The notes under the pieces are model-generated. The model searched no databases and was not told the DNA's origin. It saw only the letters and a program-made list of their open reading frames with translations. The position numbers were made by a program, and so were the translations under genes. Below, piece by piece: positions 1-12,901 of a stretch of DNA of 64,000 nt (position 1 is the first letter of the stretch; every line of letters begins with the position of its first letter). This DNA is from Dendrophyllia cribrosa (taxonomy: Eukaryota; Cnidaria; Anthozoa; Scleractinia; Dendrophylliidae). The stretch spans positions 2,828,410 to 2,892,409 of the forward strand of contig JAJLRJ010000001.1 of assembly GCA_024195265.1 (NCBI GenBank), read 5' to 3'.

Positions 1-3000
1 CAAGGACAGAAGACGACAGGAGCAGAAATTACACCAGAAGCTAACTGCACTAAAACAGAAGAAAATTGAGGAGAAGGTATTCATGCATATGTTACTGAAA
101 CAGCTATCAAGCGTCTGTTTTGTTTGTTGTTGTTGTTGTTGTTTTTGCTTTGCGACAGGTCATGCGTAGTTGTTTTTTTAAATGTTATATATAGTAAATA
201 AACAAAGCTGAGAGATTTTTATACGCGGTCCTTTCTTGTCTTGTTAAACTGGTTTTCCTTCTTTTTAGGCACGCGAGCATCAGCGGCAGATCAAGGAGTT
301 TGAAGAAAAACAGGACGAGAAATTTGAACAAGTAGAAATAGGTAAAAAAAATATTTACTTTATCCTAGCCATGAGATAAAACATGAGTAGAAGCCGTGAA
401 CTCTTCGAATACGAGAATCGCTGATGATTATTTTTCACCCCTTCTATTAAACATTTTTCATTGTTCGGGGGCTTTCGGGAACATTCGGGGGACTTGTTTA
501 GCATCAGTTTTATACTTGTTATTATGAGCAATGAAAGCAATAAAAAGGCACAGTAATTTATGAGCAAAAGCTATACCGACTCAGTTACGTTTGGTATGTA
601 GAATTTTAGCAATGCTCCATTATATCCCCTAGATACTGTGACTGCGATAAACGAAAAACAGAAGATTTTGGAGCAACAGCGCCAAGAAATCGAAGAAATA
701 GAACGGAATTCAGACAGAGAGGTAAGTTTTGTACACAAGTTTTGTTTCCGCAAAGTGTTGGTTATTTTGCCAAAACTGTTCGAAATGAAGACTTCGGTCA
801 AGCAAGTCGCATTATCAATTTCCACACTGGGCATCCGTAGCTAGTGACAATTACTCATAGTTTGAACTTTCAGTGGAATAGTGTAGTAAAGATGTGACTT
901 TTGGTACGTTTTTTATAGGCTGCTGAAGAAGTTGAAAACCTCCGGGATCAGCAGACTCGGGAGGCGAACCAGCTGTTAAAAAATAATGCGCAAAAAATGT
1001 ACCAGGAGCTGGTAAACAAAGGTACAGTGGAGTCTTTCTGTGATACCACTCTCGCAAAAGCGTCCAACTCCGTGTCAAGCAACCGCGTGCATAAATTCCC
1101 GTTTGCGTCCGCGATCTCCTTAAGAAATGTCATCAGTTTTTTTGTTCAGTTTGTCTACTAAATGACCACCCTGAGTGGCGGAGAGTAAAGACGCACTCAA
1201 CCATCTATGTGCAATAATAGTTTCACTTAAAATGGTAATCTTCTGTATGAAGATCAAAACTTGAGTATGGCGGGAAACATAAACTGAACCTGGGAGGTTT
1301 GGACCACATTCCAACGAGGTCTGTTCCATCTAACAATTTTATAGTTGGATAAGTCTAAATAGCCACGTTCCAATGGCGAGAAGAAAAAGAAAATGGTTAA
1401 AAAACAATTTTTTTTCGCTTTGATGGCAGGTTTATCAGAATCTGAGAAGGAAGCCATGCTTGAACGACATATGGCAGACCTTGCTATGCAACAAGAGGTC
1501 CGTGAAGAGGAACGAAGACGTCAGACACAACTTCTTGAGGTCAGAAACTCAACTAATGATTTATATTGAACATTCAATAAGTAAACTGAATGGTAAGAGA
1601 ATCAACAAATGATTGCTGGCGAGCCTTAGCGAGACAGCACACTATTTGAGAGAAAGGGGTGAAAATTCTCGATTTTTTTGGATGTCAGAATTAGTGACGC
1701 GAGGGCTACGTCACGAATGTCAATTATCAATCAGATAAGTAGACGCCTTGCTAAATTCAGGAACAATTATTTAATGACGTATGCTTGACATCATAAATGA
1801 ATAGTAGTTCGATCTTGAGCGTTAGCGATTAGTTTTTTAATTAAGAATTTGAAATAGAAATAAACATATTGAAAAAATAAAATAAAATGTTTTGAAAAAG
1901 TGTCAAGTTAATTTCTAACAATGACGTTTCGGGCTGGGCCCTTCATCAGGTTGATGACCGTTGTTTTGCTTTGAACGCGACTTGTTTTATTTTAATTGTC
2001 CGGGGTATCCACGCCTGCGATGATTGCACATGAAAAGATATATCAGATCAGAGTTAGAGTAATTTTCCGGAGTTCGAGTTGGTTTCGAGTGAGGAAGGCA
2101 GGAGATTTATATATGAAAGTCGCTTTCTTTCAAGATAATGAACTTGAAAAGTTACGTAAAAATTGTACGCAATTGACAAGTTCAATTGGGCATGCGCACT
2201 GGCTTTCATGTGACGTCACAATCATTTATTGTCGTTGCATGCTGCGTAGGAGTTGTTTCTGTACTCAGATGCATTCTTCCAGTTTCATATCAATATATTA
2301 AAACTGTGTTGCTCTTTGACTTATCTCCAAATAAATCTTCCACACGCTTTACACTGCTCACAATTCTTTCACACCCTTCAAATTGCTCACAATTCCATTC
2401 AACTAACATTATTCTCTACGGTTTCTCTACGTACTTCCACGTACTTTTACAATATCAAATTAACAGCTTTCCTCTTGCCAGCACTCACTTTCACATTGAA
2501 ACTTCTAGTATATAGCCCACATTCGGCACAGAGAAATACTTGAGATAAGAAAATTAGCGAATGATCTTCTGGCCAACATTTAGTTAAGAGAAATGCTGGA
2601 GGTAAGATAGTAACAACCTCGTTCCCAGGGTTTCTCATCTTCCCGCCCTGGCCCTGGAGCGAGAGAAGAGAGACCCTGGGAATGAGGTTGCGATAATAGT
2701 TAAAGTGTGATTCGTAACATTCGGCAACATAACTATTAAAATGCGTTATATAAACTGTGAGCTTCCTATTCTAAACGCTCGAAATGTTTCTTCAATGGTC
2801 CTTGACAATAGAGTTTTTTCTTCTTTTTTTCTGTACAGAGACGATTAGAAAAGAAGCGCGCTGTTTTAGAAAAGAAGATGAAAGAAGAACAAGCGGAACA
2901 GGCTGAAGTTAGGAAACAAGAAGACAAGATAGTTGGGTAAGTCACTGGTACAGTTCATCCCGGGAACGAGAGTTGACCAGAGTGGACTGGAGTTCAAACA

Positions 3001-6000
3001 CTTTGAGAGCGCATGGCACTCCGCCTTCTGAATTCATTTTCTTAATTATGTTCAATTATGCAGAGATTTAATCGTCAACCAAGTGGTGATGTCAGAAGAG
3101 GAAAGAGACAGAATTATCCAGGAACATGAGAAAAATCTTGCCGAGTTAGAAAACAGGTATTTCCGTGTTGTTCTGTAGAGAATATTAGAGAATATAACTT
3201 AAAGAATTTCAACCGATTTTTAACTGAATACGTTGATTGTTTTTCAATATTTTGCTTATCTGGGGTATTTTTGTAGTGTTGAATTCGGTCGCTCTTGTAA
3301 GTGGAGGGATTAAGAAGTTAAGCAAAATAATGATAATTTTGTCCTGTCCTATTAGCCTAACGTTAAGTAAATTACGACAACGCCAGTTACTGGAGGAAAA
3401 ACTTGCTAAGCGAAGGAAAAGAAGAATGGAGCAGTTGGAAAAGAGACAAATGGATGAGACAAAGGTATTGCTTTACTTTCCGCTTCCGATATAAATGGGG
3501 ACGCGACAGCGTGCGGAATAATTACGACGGTTTTTGTAGATTTTCACGTCGCGTTGTGGCGTTCACGACGGGGCGTGTCTCAAAACTTTCGAAGACATTT
3601 CAGGTTCGCGGAAAGCTGTTTTTTTAATCCAGTTTTTATCGAATGACGATGTGGTTTTCAGCCCGTAAACCAGCCCGACTTATTTCATCAACTCAGGATT
3701 TTATTACTAAGCTCATAAGCGAAAAAAATTAAATCATTTTTGGTAAACATTATCCACATAATACAGGCTTTCCGGCCTGAACAAATTTTCGGGACTTTCC
3801 AAAAACGCGCGACTGGTGTGCTCGCCGTTGTCGAACGCTCGCGTCGTCATTGCTAAATCTGCCTAATATCAATACGAGTCGTTTTCGATGGCCATGTAGA
3901 TCATGGCGTATGTACATATGGCTTACATGCACGACCAGGCCTATATTTTTATATTTTCTAAGTTCTGTTATGACGATTTGTTGTCTTTGTTCTTCCTAGG
4001 ACCGCGACCGAGACTACGACGACAAAATCATGGCGGAAGGTGAAGACATCGAGATGATAAAGAAACACGAACAGGAGAAAATGGAGGCAATGAAGGAAGA
4101 CGAAATACACATAGAAGATGAAATGGAGACGGTAAGCACTTTTCTTCAAGTTAGTTTCGTATATCTCTTCAAACTATACCTTTGTATTTTGAAAACGGAG
4201 TGAAACCACTAAAAGAACACATGTGTTGTTGTTGTTTGTTATGTCACGAGTATCTGGCTTCCAAACCCGATCGACCTTATTTTCCTTTGTTACATTAAGT
4301 ATCTGTACTAAAGCAGAACAAAGTTTTAAAAAACGTACTGTACTGTGGTTTCGTCGAGTTGGATTTTCCAGTGACTTTCTGAGGTATACCTTTTTGGTCA
4401 ACTGGTTTTGCTTTATGTGCAGGTTCGCGAAGAAATGCTTGCTGAGAGATCCAAGAAACTCGAGGAACACCACGAGAAACTAGGTGCAATAATAGCTCAG
4501 CTGCAGATCGAGAAAGCAAAACAGGTAAGCTTTTCAACACTTCTTTATTCACTGATCACGTTCACTCGAGAGACGTTTACGTAAATGTATTGGATTTATT
4601 TTTTACAAAAGCTGACCTAGGTATTTCGAGTACTGGTATTCCCGGTCTCTTGACATCGTGTTGTTTTCTTAGACAAGAAACTTTGTTCCAGTCTCTCTCC
4701 ACGCAGGTGTATAAATATAGGTACCGACGAATATAATGCTAGGGAAATAATCCTGGGATGTACTTAACTCCTTGCCAAAGGGTTAAGTTCCAAATGGGTT
4801 AAGTTCCGGCCGTGTGGCCACTTGTCGTCCCAGTGCGTCTTTGGTCGACAGCCACAGGTGAAATCCGTGTTCAATCCAGCGGATTAAACTAGTCAGGTGG
4901 CTGATCGGTGCTCAACTCCGGTTTCTGTGGCTTGGTGCGACGAGGTTACAGCCCCTGGATAGGATGTTAGTCCATCACAGGGTTCCCCAGCATTTTTTCT
5001 AGGTTTCCTTAAAGGTACTGACCGCATTTGTTGACCCGAGTGAAAGAGACGATGGACAGGAAAGTTTCTCGTCAAAGAACACAACACAACGGTAAAGATC
5101 AGGCTCGCACCGAGTTCGACTTAAACTTACCCTATAATCGTTGAACTAAATCATCGCGATAATATTGGGCTTGTTTTGTACAGATTTCCAAGATTGCCAT
5201 GCAGCAGGAGGCGCTTGGTCAGCTGCAAGCAGGTCTTGTTGATGAGCTGGAATCCAAGGGAACATTTCAAGATCCTGAGACAGAGAAGATCATGGAAAAC
5301 TACCATAAGGTACCAGGAATTATCCATACCGCTTGCAATGTTTTATTCTTTATAGTAGCCAAGTTGAATTTCATACAAAATACATGCTGTTGTTTAAAAA
5401 AAAAGAAAAGAAAAGCTTCGTCGCGCTTCCTTTTTTGTTTTGGAAACTTGGTGAGTTGTTTGTTTTGTTCAAAACTGTACTAAATAAGAACCAGGTACCT
5501 TTGCTGAGGTGATGCCACAAAAGAGGAAGAATAAACCTTCATGAGTTTCGTTTTCTGAACGGTTGGTTTTTCTCACGAGCTACATTCTTTACTTTATGTT
5601 GGTAGTTAGAAGAATGTCACTTTACGTTGATCATGATCTAGATTTCACTTAAAATGACTCCTCGGGATTTTAGTAAATTATGTTTTCTTTTTTTCTTCAG
5701 GACACGAAAAACCTTGAAGAAAACTTGAAAGTGCAAAAAGACAAACAGGAGAAGGTAAATAGCGATATTTCATTATTCGTTTCTAGGAGTGGGAGTCACT
5801 GCAGGTCTTAGGATGCAAAGGATTGGATTGCCCTCGCAAGGGATCGATTTTAACTTGGTTGGAGTTGAGCAGGACTGAGATTTCGTTGTAATTCTATGAC
5901 CCGAGTGCTATTGAAATTGCATCGGGAAAAACTACAATCAACATTGGTCTGAGATGAGCAGTTTAAGCTCAGCCTAAAATGTATTTGCATTTACGCGAGT

Positions 6001-9000
6001 TGTTCGATCCCGGTTGACAGGACGGAAATTCTACCTCAGTTAGCTCGAAACGGAATGGTAATTTTAAACTTTTGGTGAATATTTATTGAGATAGCATCAG
6101 GCTGAAATTTTAGCGCTCAAACCTAGTTGAAATATCAGTCAGGGTTGATATACTCCATGCACTGCCCGTCCTGAATTTGTGAAATGCATTTTTTATCTCA
6201 GGCATTGAGAGATCGCCTTCAAGAACGGATGAGACAACGAGAAGAAACGCTTGTTTTGCAGCAAAAGGTATAAATATTATATACAGCCGTTTCGAGAAAG
6301 GTTGTCGGAAAAAAGCGTAAAAGTGCACACGACAATCCAGAAAGGTATTGTGGGTAGTTATCCACGCTATATCCTAAAAACTCATTTATCCCAATGGCCC
6401 GCCATCTAAGATCGTCCCTGTACGGACTAGGCATCGCGGGTTTCATGTATTTATTTCACTTATTAAAATTCATTGATCATATCCCATATTATTTTCGGGA
6501 TTGTCGCGTGCACTTTTGCGCTTTTTTCCGACAACCTTTCTCGAAACAGCTGTACATTACTCTTATTGCCGGTGGGAGAATTGGTGGTTGGTAACTTACA
6601 TCCTAATCAAGTGGAGAAATCCTGCTTGTAATAATATTACAATTGAGTACTTAATCTGCGTGTCAACAATTACTTTGACGAAGGTTACAAGTCTCCCGTA
6701 CTTATTGGCTGCGGCCGCACTAGAGTAGTTAACCCGGTTATTTGTTTAGTACAGGTTAACTTTCCCGATCTGTCAATCATCTTCGCTTACGCGGTAATTT
6801 TTGGCTTCCTGTTGAATTCATAGACCTTCGTAGGAACGACTTTCAATTTCAAATAGGGAAAGGAAAACCGTCGTGTGTTTATGTTCTCCATAAAACCTAT
6901 AATTTGATCATTTGACGATGTTGTTTTGCAGGGAATAACAATATGTAAAATGCACGTGTAGAGGCATTGTTTTCTCTCATTAATCGTATTGTTTTGTGCA
7001 GCTCTCCTTAGCAAATGACAACATGATCTCACGTTCAAAGTTCAACCTTCTGAAGTGCGGCCGCTCAGAAAAATAAACTCGGTTATTTCATTAGAAACAC
7101 CTTTTCACCGAGTTATTTTAACCGGGTGACAGAAAAAATAACCCAGTTAACTCACCAAGTGCGGCCGCAGCCAATGTCATGATTTATTTATGATTTATTT
7201 ATTTATTTATTTATGATTTATTATGATTTATTTTATTTATTATTTACTTTACTAGTAAGTTGTTTGGACGGTTGATGTTTCAGTGACAAAGGACAAAGTT
7301 GCTATTAACACGAATTTATACTGACCTGTTTTTTTTTTCGCTAAGGACGAGCTGTCTCGATACATGAAAACCCAAAACGGGAGTAACATGGCGATGAAGT
7401 TGAGGAAAGCAGCTGTGAAGGCTAGACAGCAAAATCAACTTCATGAACTTAGAAACCGCATGCAAAAGGAGATTGACCAATCAATTAACGAGTTGAAGAT
7501 GGCGTCAGATATCCGAAGAATGCAAGCGATAGAGGCACAGGTACGTTTTTATTTTTATGATTAGTGTTGCTTGTACGGCACTTTGTAAGAGTAAGACAAA
7601 TACTTACTACAGAACCTAAAAATGATGGTCTAGTTTTGCTCTAAAAAATGTTGATTAGACTGCTAGCTGTTCCTTTTCAGCCAGTCGAGTGGGCGAGCTA
7701 ACTGATCTCTCTAGCTCGCATTACTTTCCCTCGCTCGGTCGATCGCCGATCGCGTATTTGCTTGCCCGCTCGACTATCCAGGGAGTGACTGATAGCAGTC
7801 TAAATGTTGGTATCCTTGGCTGTGAATGGGCAGGGTTATACCATGAAAACATTTGCCAACCTTTTAAAGTTTTGACCTTGTGGCTTAGGAAAAGTGGTCA
7901 GACCATCTATAGTTTATTTTCCCTACGAGAATACACGTGGTAATAAAGTTTGCACAGTTTTGCCCCCTCCCTCAAAACAAAATGGTTAAATCGTAAAGGC
8001 CCTTTCAGAATTGGCAAACGGATTTTGCGACATTCACACCTCCCAACTTGGATTTGCCAACACGAATTTCCAAACTTCACTTGGCTTATGGTCTTTATTT
8101 AGCAGAGATTAATCTCATAAGAGATGAAGCAAGGTTGCTCTTTATTTTGCAGTTACTACCTTGAAATTTACGACGTTTTGAAATAGTTCGTTTACGCAAT
8201 ATAACAACAACAACAACAACATTTATTCGTACTGTAAAGTTACAAAGACATGACATACATGACATGTAACCGTAAAATTGACCAAAATAATTTTTTTTCT
8301 CTCTTTCAGAACATAAAGTTGATTTCGATTTTAGTCAAACAAGGCAAACTACAAGAAGAAGAACTAGAGGGCGTGCTCACCTATCTTTTTCCCACAAAGT
8401 AAGTTGATAGCCAAGACATGCACTGTCACAAATAAAAAAAAAGGGTAGCAATGCGTTGTAGGGCAGGTTCACTCAAATCAGGATGATGCCTTTTAACCCA
8501 GATAAAACGATACAACAACAACAACAACATCCTTTATTTATGCACGATAAAAATTAAAGCAAAAATCTTGCTTGTGGGGTCGTGTTTCTAGCTACACTAA
8601 TTAAAAACGTTTCTATATACATTAAAATTAAAAATAATTATATACATGATTGGTCACATTAATAAAACTAAAATCCATTACGTTCCTACTTTGCGTTTGA
8701 ATCGAGGTTGCATTGAAGTCCAGTTGTTTAATAAAATCGTCCTTTTTAGCTCTGGCATAAAATTGCTTGAAATTGTCAGTGTAGTACCTGGATGCAATGT
8801 TCCAAAGTACAGCACCTCGATAGCTGATCGAGTTTTTCATATAATACGAACAAAATCGCGGAGTTTCGATCTTATTACCCCTTAAATGATATTTAATATT
8901 CTTATGTGTGGCCATACTTGAGAGTAGTGAGTGCCGGAGTTCTGCCACTGACTACATTACTATTCTTATGTGTGGCCATACTTGAGAGTAGTGCCGGAGT

Positions 9001-12000
9001 TCTGCCACTGACTACTGACATTATAAAAAAGCTTTAATAGGGACAGCTTGTAAATATCAAAAATCGATTCCCATTCTGCAATTTTTAGCACTGAATGTTG
9101 TAACTCGCCAACAGTCTTTCGAGGGTAGCCTTCGCGCAGGCTTTCCTATATTTCCTATGCTTTGGAAATACATTCGAGAGCGGATGAGAGTCTATGAGAG
9201 TTAGTGCACTTCTTGTCTCTCCAGGCACTGCTCATATAACTTAACCCTTAGCTCCCAAGAGTACCAAAAATCAAAATTCAAGAAAAATCCCAAATTTTAT
9301 TTTGTGAAATGGTGAAAAAAAAATTGGTAACATGCATAAGGTACTGCCGAAGAGATTTCATTGGAATGATCACACCGTATAGGATTACGTCGCAGACTCA
9401 AAAGTTAGAGCTACATTACAAGTCTCCATAATCAGTTGACTCTGGGAGTGAAATGGTTAACAATGCATACGGTCGCGTTTACAGTAAACGCAGCGGACGC
9501 ATTTTTGTGCCCTGACGAAAGGAGCATTGTCGAAACGTTGGCTTTCTCACAAAAACAGCGTGTTTTCAAAAAACAAATTACAATGGAACACGTTTACAAT
9601 TCCCTTAATCGCGTCTATTCCCCTGGTAACGTCCACTTTCGCGATTATATTTGCAGGTCATCGAATGCAATTGACGAGCTTTTGTCCAAGATATATGGAG
9701 CTAACTATAACAAGGGCAGCAGTGAACATACCTCTCTCGACCCGAGGTAAGCTTCCAAGAGACTTGGATTTTTCTCTCGTTTCGTGGTTATTGTTGCTTC
9801 TTTTTACTTAAACTAGTTTGAATTATACTGGATTAGACTGTTATTGTTATCTCTTATTCAGAAACCCAAGTACATTAGAAGCTAGGATTCGAAGAAATAG
9901 TTCCGTCCATAACACATCACCCCCAACAATACGGTAAGTGAGATCAGATCATATTTTTCGTTTGAAAACGAAAACTTTTATTCCTTTTTCACTGATCTGC
10001 CACACTACAACAATCGTAAACGTTTCATCGAAAACGGAGACTCGAAAATAGTTTGAAAAAGTAAACTTTTTTTGCACTGACATAACTCTACGAAAACGTT
10101 AAGGTAAAGAAAATCAATGATAAAATGAAAAAGGAAACTTTTGAGAACTTTTTTATCGTGAAGCGGCGCGGTGCTCAGAATTAAAGTGAATACAGACGCG
10201 AACATGCACGCGAAAGGGCAAGTCAAAACATGAACTTGTATCGCCAAATACCACCATACTATAACTAAATTGGATAAAAAGATTCTATAAAGCAAAATAG
10301 AAGCAGTAGTTTGGAGAAAACGTGCAGGATTCCAAGGATGGAAGTGGATTACAGTTCAACAATTTGGATTTCGTGACAGGCGGTCAAGAATTCAAAGTTT
10401 CCATTCTGGTGAAATTTCAAGGTTTTTAGTCGTTACTTTGTCTTTTTAGTTCACATTTCTTTGCGTTCATTACTTTTGGCAATTTTTTCTTTGTTTTTCA
10501 AGATAATAAAGTAAGCTTAAAGCAAGCTCCTGGCCATAATCATGAAAACACGATATCTCAGCCGGGACAGTGTCCCTTTAAGATAATAAAGTAAGCTTAA
10601 AGCAAGCTCCTGGCGATAATCATGAAAACACGATATCTCAGCCGGGACAGTGTCCCTTTAAGGTCCCTTTAAGAACGTTTGGTTATATTTTCCCCTTTTT
10701 GCAGAAGAAGAAACATTGTTTAGAGTGTCTTCAGTGTTGTTCACAGTGCGTTCTTTTCCTTTCTATTTTTCTTGTCAGTCGCTATTTGCATTGAGCACTG
10801 TGGTGGATTCTTCTTAACAAAGAAATATATTTTTCCATGCTTTAATTTGAAAATTTAAAGCTGGCTATTGCTGTCAATAATCAGCCAATAACCTGCCTTT
10901 AATGCACTAAAGAAGCTTAATAAACTTAAGGGAATTAAGCAAGGTAAATAAGCAGTTTCAGTTGACTAGGCGTGGTATGATATTGATACTTGTACAGACC
11001 AAGGTTGCTACGATGTAAAGAATTTTTGATATCACGAGCACGAAGCCAACATTATTTGTCCATTCAAAATGCAATTTGGAGCAAAATATTAGGAATAAAA
11101 TGTCTGAACGGAGTGCAGCTCGCCATTTTTCGCCTTTTTTTCGGTGGTTAAATATAAAAAAGATTAAAAAAAGAACATGTATTTTGAATGAATAAATAAA
11201 TTAAAACCATGGGAATCTTTATTGAACAAAAAAAATGAAACTTAGTTCAGGAAATAAATAAGTACAAATAAACTTGACTTCTGAATAAGTTTCCATGCAC
11301 AAATCAAATCTTATCTCACTGCTTTCAGTGAGAGCTCTTCAACTGATCTGAATCAAAACCTATAAGAAGACACCTAGGGCTTGGACGTGACGTTTACAGG
11401 TCAGTTATTGTGTGACCGTCACAATATGCACAACGTAACGCACGACTGTAACGCAGTATCGTCACGCGCACTGGTTTTGATTTTGTTTGCTGTTGTGCAC
11501 TTAGTTGAAAGACAATTTATAGTTTGAATTTGATATTAATTTTTTGTTTCTTTTCGTCGTTTTGATTAAATTTAAATATCTAACTTAACATGTAACATGA
11601 CTGACAAAATAATTAGTGTTTCTAACCATAACTTGAGTAATAACCTAACAGTGTAAGGCCGATAATGCGCATCAATCCTGTTGCTTTTGTATTGTAATGC
11701 TGTATTTGCACTAAATGTAACAAGTATCTTTAATTATTAACGATTAGTATCACTGCTTTGAAGTCTTGGTTTGCACATCACGTCATAAACACTCAAAAAA
11801 TCTAAACTATACATCGTACAAAGCTGTTTCTAACTTGGTATGCGGATACCAGTGTTACAATCTTTCACAAAAAGTTTCAGGTTTTAACGATGTTTTGCTT
11901 CCGATTTGTAAAGGTTTTAAATGTGTCACGCAATTCGTCACGCTATTTAAGATGAGCCGTGAAAATAAACAAAATTCAACCAGTTGAAAGTTATTTTTGC

Positions 12001-12763
12001 ATAATAGATGCTTATAAGCCGATTGAATGGAACTTATAGTGAATCCAATTTTTTGTGATGAGATTTTTGGTGCAATTAAGACTGAATGTTTGGCTGCCAT
12101 GTTGGTGCCCCAAAAAATGGGACACCAACATGGCCGCTCCATACAATTTTACTAAAAATGTCTAATGCTCGTTCGCCTATAACTCTTAAACGAAATTCTC
12201 TTGCAATTCACAATTTTGCCCAGATGTGTAGTTTTAAACTACCTTCAATTCAATAAACATTTAAGAATCGAAACCTGTTTGCTTTTGAAAGCTTCTTAAG
12301 TTTGATATGACGAGGTGCAAACCAAGAATAGCTGAATCGTCCTGATGCAGCAGGAAATGTTATGTTACGATTTTCTTATACTGCATTTTTTCTTTCTTTC
12401 AAAAAACCAAGTAAAAAGAAGAAAAAATCAAAGAAAAAGAAAGAAGAGGAACCCAAAGATCTTCCTCCCATACATTTCAAAGGTGGCAGCAAAAAAGGAT
12501 TTAGCCTTAACGAATCTTTACGCGGTTACCGCTCCCTCGCGGACGAGGAGCAAGACTCTTCACGAAGTGAACCGAGAGGTGACGATGGTCAACGAGGTTC
12601 ACCGAATGTTAGCCGAAATGGAACTTACCGGCCACTTACTGAGGATAACAGTCCGGGACTGGTGGATGAAATGTTCGGCGACTCGCCAGAGGAGAGCAGA
12701 AAAAAGTCGGGTAAAAAGCGCAGAAAGAGACGAACAAGAGATGACGAGGATGTGATTTCTTGA
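1..12763 (+). CDS. Long coiled-coil protein, 3' part of a multi-exon gene (18 exons seen)
   Basis: I do not recognise the gene by name. Exons, joined by GT-AG sites with consistent phase: 1-76 (cut by the window edge), 269-341, 633-721, 919-1021, 1430-1539, 2839-2936, 3064-3156, 3368-3464, 4000-4131, 4423-4524, 5184-5309, 5701-5754, 6202-6267, 7346-7540, 8310-8398, 9657-9746, 9862-9933, 12412-12763. Together they give about 670 codons, almost all charged alpha helix rich in E, K, R and Q. Exons 5-6 and 7-8 encode two related units: an acidic SEEE-like start, an H-x3-LAxLE-like core and an RQxQLLE-xx-L-xK-R end. This suggests an internally repeated rod. After the rod come a short globular stretch (exon 15) and a lysine-rich tail. 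Ciliary or cytoskeletal coiled-coil proteins such as the Ellis-van Creveld type are possible, but this is only a guess from composition. The 5' half lies outside the window. Confidence 0.8.
1923..1957 (-). repeat. Retroelement-type motif with a hammerhead-like core
   Basis: On the minus strand the bases read CTGATGA, then a 4-bp GGGC/GCCC hairpin, then CGAAACGTC. Related but weaker motifs occur at 9512-9538 (+), 20801-20833 (+) and 27543-27577 (-). Dispersed ends of this kind are known from Penelope-like and related retroelements in invertebrates. The hammerhead reading is inference. Confidence 0.4.
2615..2689. mobile_element. Short palindromic MITE in an intron
   Basis: Inverted arms AACCTCGTTCCCAGGGT (2615-2631) and its near-complement (2673-2689) flank about 40 bases. 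There is no coding capacity. The size and structure fit a tiny foldback MITE in the intron between exons 5 and 6. Confidence 0.5.
6284..6551. mobile_element. MITE with about 60-bp inverted ends, TA target
   Basis: The arms at 6284-6343 and 6495-6551 are reverse complements with few mismatches (CAGCCGTTTCGAGAAAGGTT at the left edge). The element is bounded by TA on both sides, the Tc1/mariner target. It begins only about 16 bases after the splice donor following exon 13 (ends 6267), so it is close to the limit of tolerated insertion. Confidence 0.65.
6704..7174. mobile_element. MITE with NotI-like GCGGCCGC ends
   Basis: The ends ATTGGCTGCGGCCGCACT (6704-6721) and the reverse complement (7157-7174) are followed inward by a second inverted pair around AGTTAACCCGGTTATTT. 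There is no ORF. It lies in the intron between exons 13 and 14, directly before an ATTT-rich microsatellite (7180-7250). Confidence 0.6.
7180..7250. repeat. (ATTT)n-type simple repeat
   Basis: Irregular run of TGATTTATTTATTT units in the intron before exon 14. Confidence 0.8.
8203..8529 (-). repeat. Two retroposon-type 3' tails with (CAA)n
   Basis: CAA runs at 8203-8220 and 8512-8529 are each followed by a TTTATT-containing tract, the reverse of AATAAA plus (TTG)n as seen on the + strand at 28841-28879. This arrangement is typical of 3' ends of short retroposons. No reverse transcriptase is encoded nearby. Exon 15 (8310-8398) lies between the two. Confidence 0.45.
8898..9020. repeat. 64-bp tandem duplication in an intron
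   Basis: ATTCTTATGTGTGGCCATAC starts at 8898 and again at 8962. The second copy lacks a few bases (GTGA) in the middle. No coding function is seen. Confidence 0.85.
10501..10660. repeat. 80-bp tandem duplication in the last intron
   Basis: The block starting AGATAATAAAGTAAGCTTAA at 10501 is repeated at 10581 with one visible substitution, so it is recent or homogenised. A partial TCCCTTTAAG repeat follows. Confidence 0.9.
12412..12763 (+). CDS. Terminal exon of the coiled-coil gene (basic, disordered tail)
   Basis: The exon starts after an AAG acceptor ending at 12411 and stops with TGA at 12763. It completes the split codon left by the exon ending at 9933. It opens with a run of lysines (KKKKKSKKKK), then has an acidic and serine-rich middle, and ends with a second basic cluster (RRKRRTR) before DDEDVIS. 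The two basic clusters look like nuclear-localisation or polyanion-binding segments, but no domain is visible. An overlapping open frame of about the same length exists (12345-12755); it is not chosen because it would break the phase of the upstream exon. The preceding intron of 2.5 kb is the longest in the gene and carries an 80-bp tandem duplication. Confidence 0.75.
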
Positions 12764-12895
12764 GTAAGATGGCGTTTTTAATTAGCAATCCACGTGAAGG
12801 TCGTTAAGGTGATTCCCCAGATATAAAAGTTGAGGAATGATTTTTTTGAAACTTTTCATAATTGTTCCCTACCAAGGCATTATTTTGAAAAATGC

Positions 12896-12901
12896 AATAA
12901 A
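12896..12901 (+). terminator. Poly(A) signal AATAAA of the coiled-coil gene
   Basis: AATAAA lies 133 bases after the stop codon at 12763, in AT-rich DNA; it is the first canonical signal downstream. Confidence 0.5.

Noticed and set aside
12345..12755. Alternative 136-codon frame over the terminal exon
   Set aside because: It does not keep the splice phase and has no coding bias; the 12412-12763 frame completes the upstream codon exactly.
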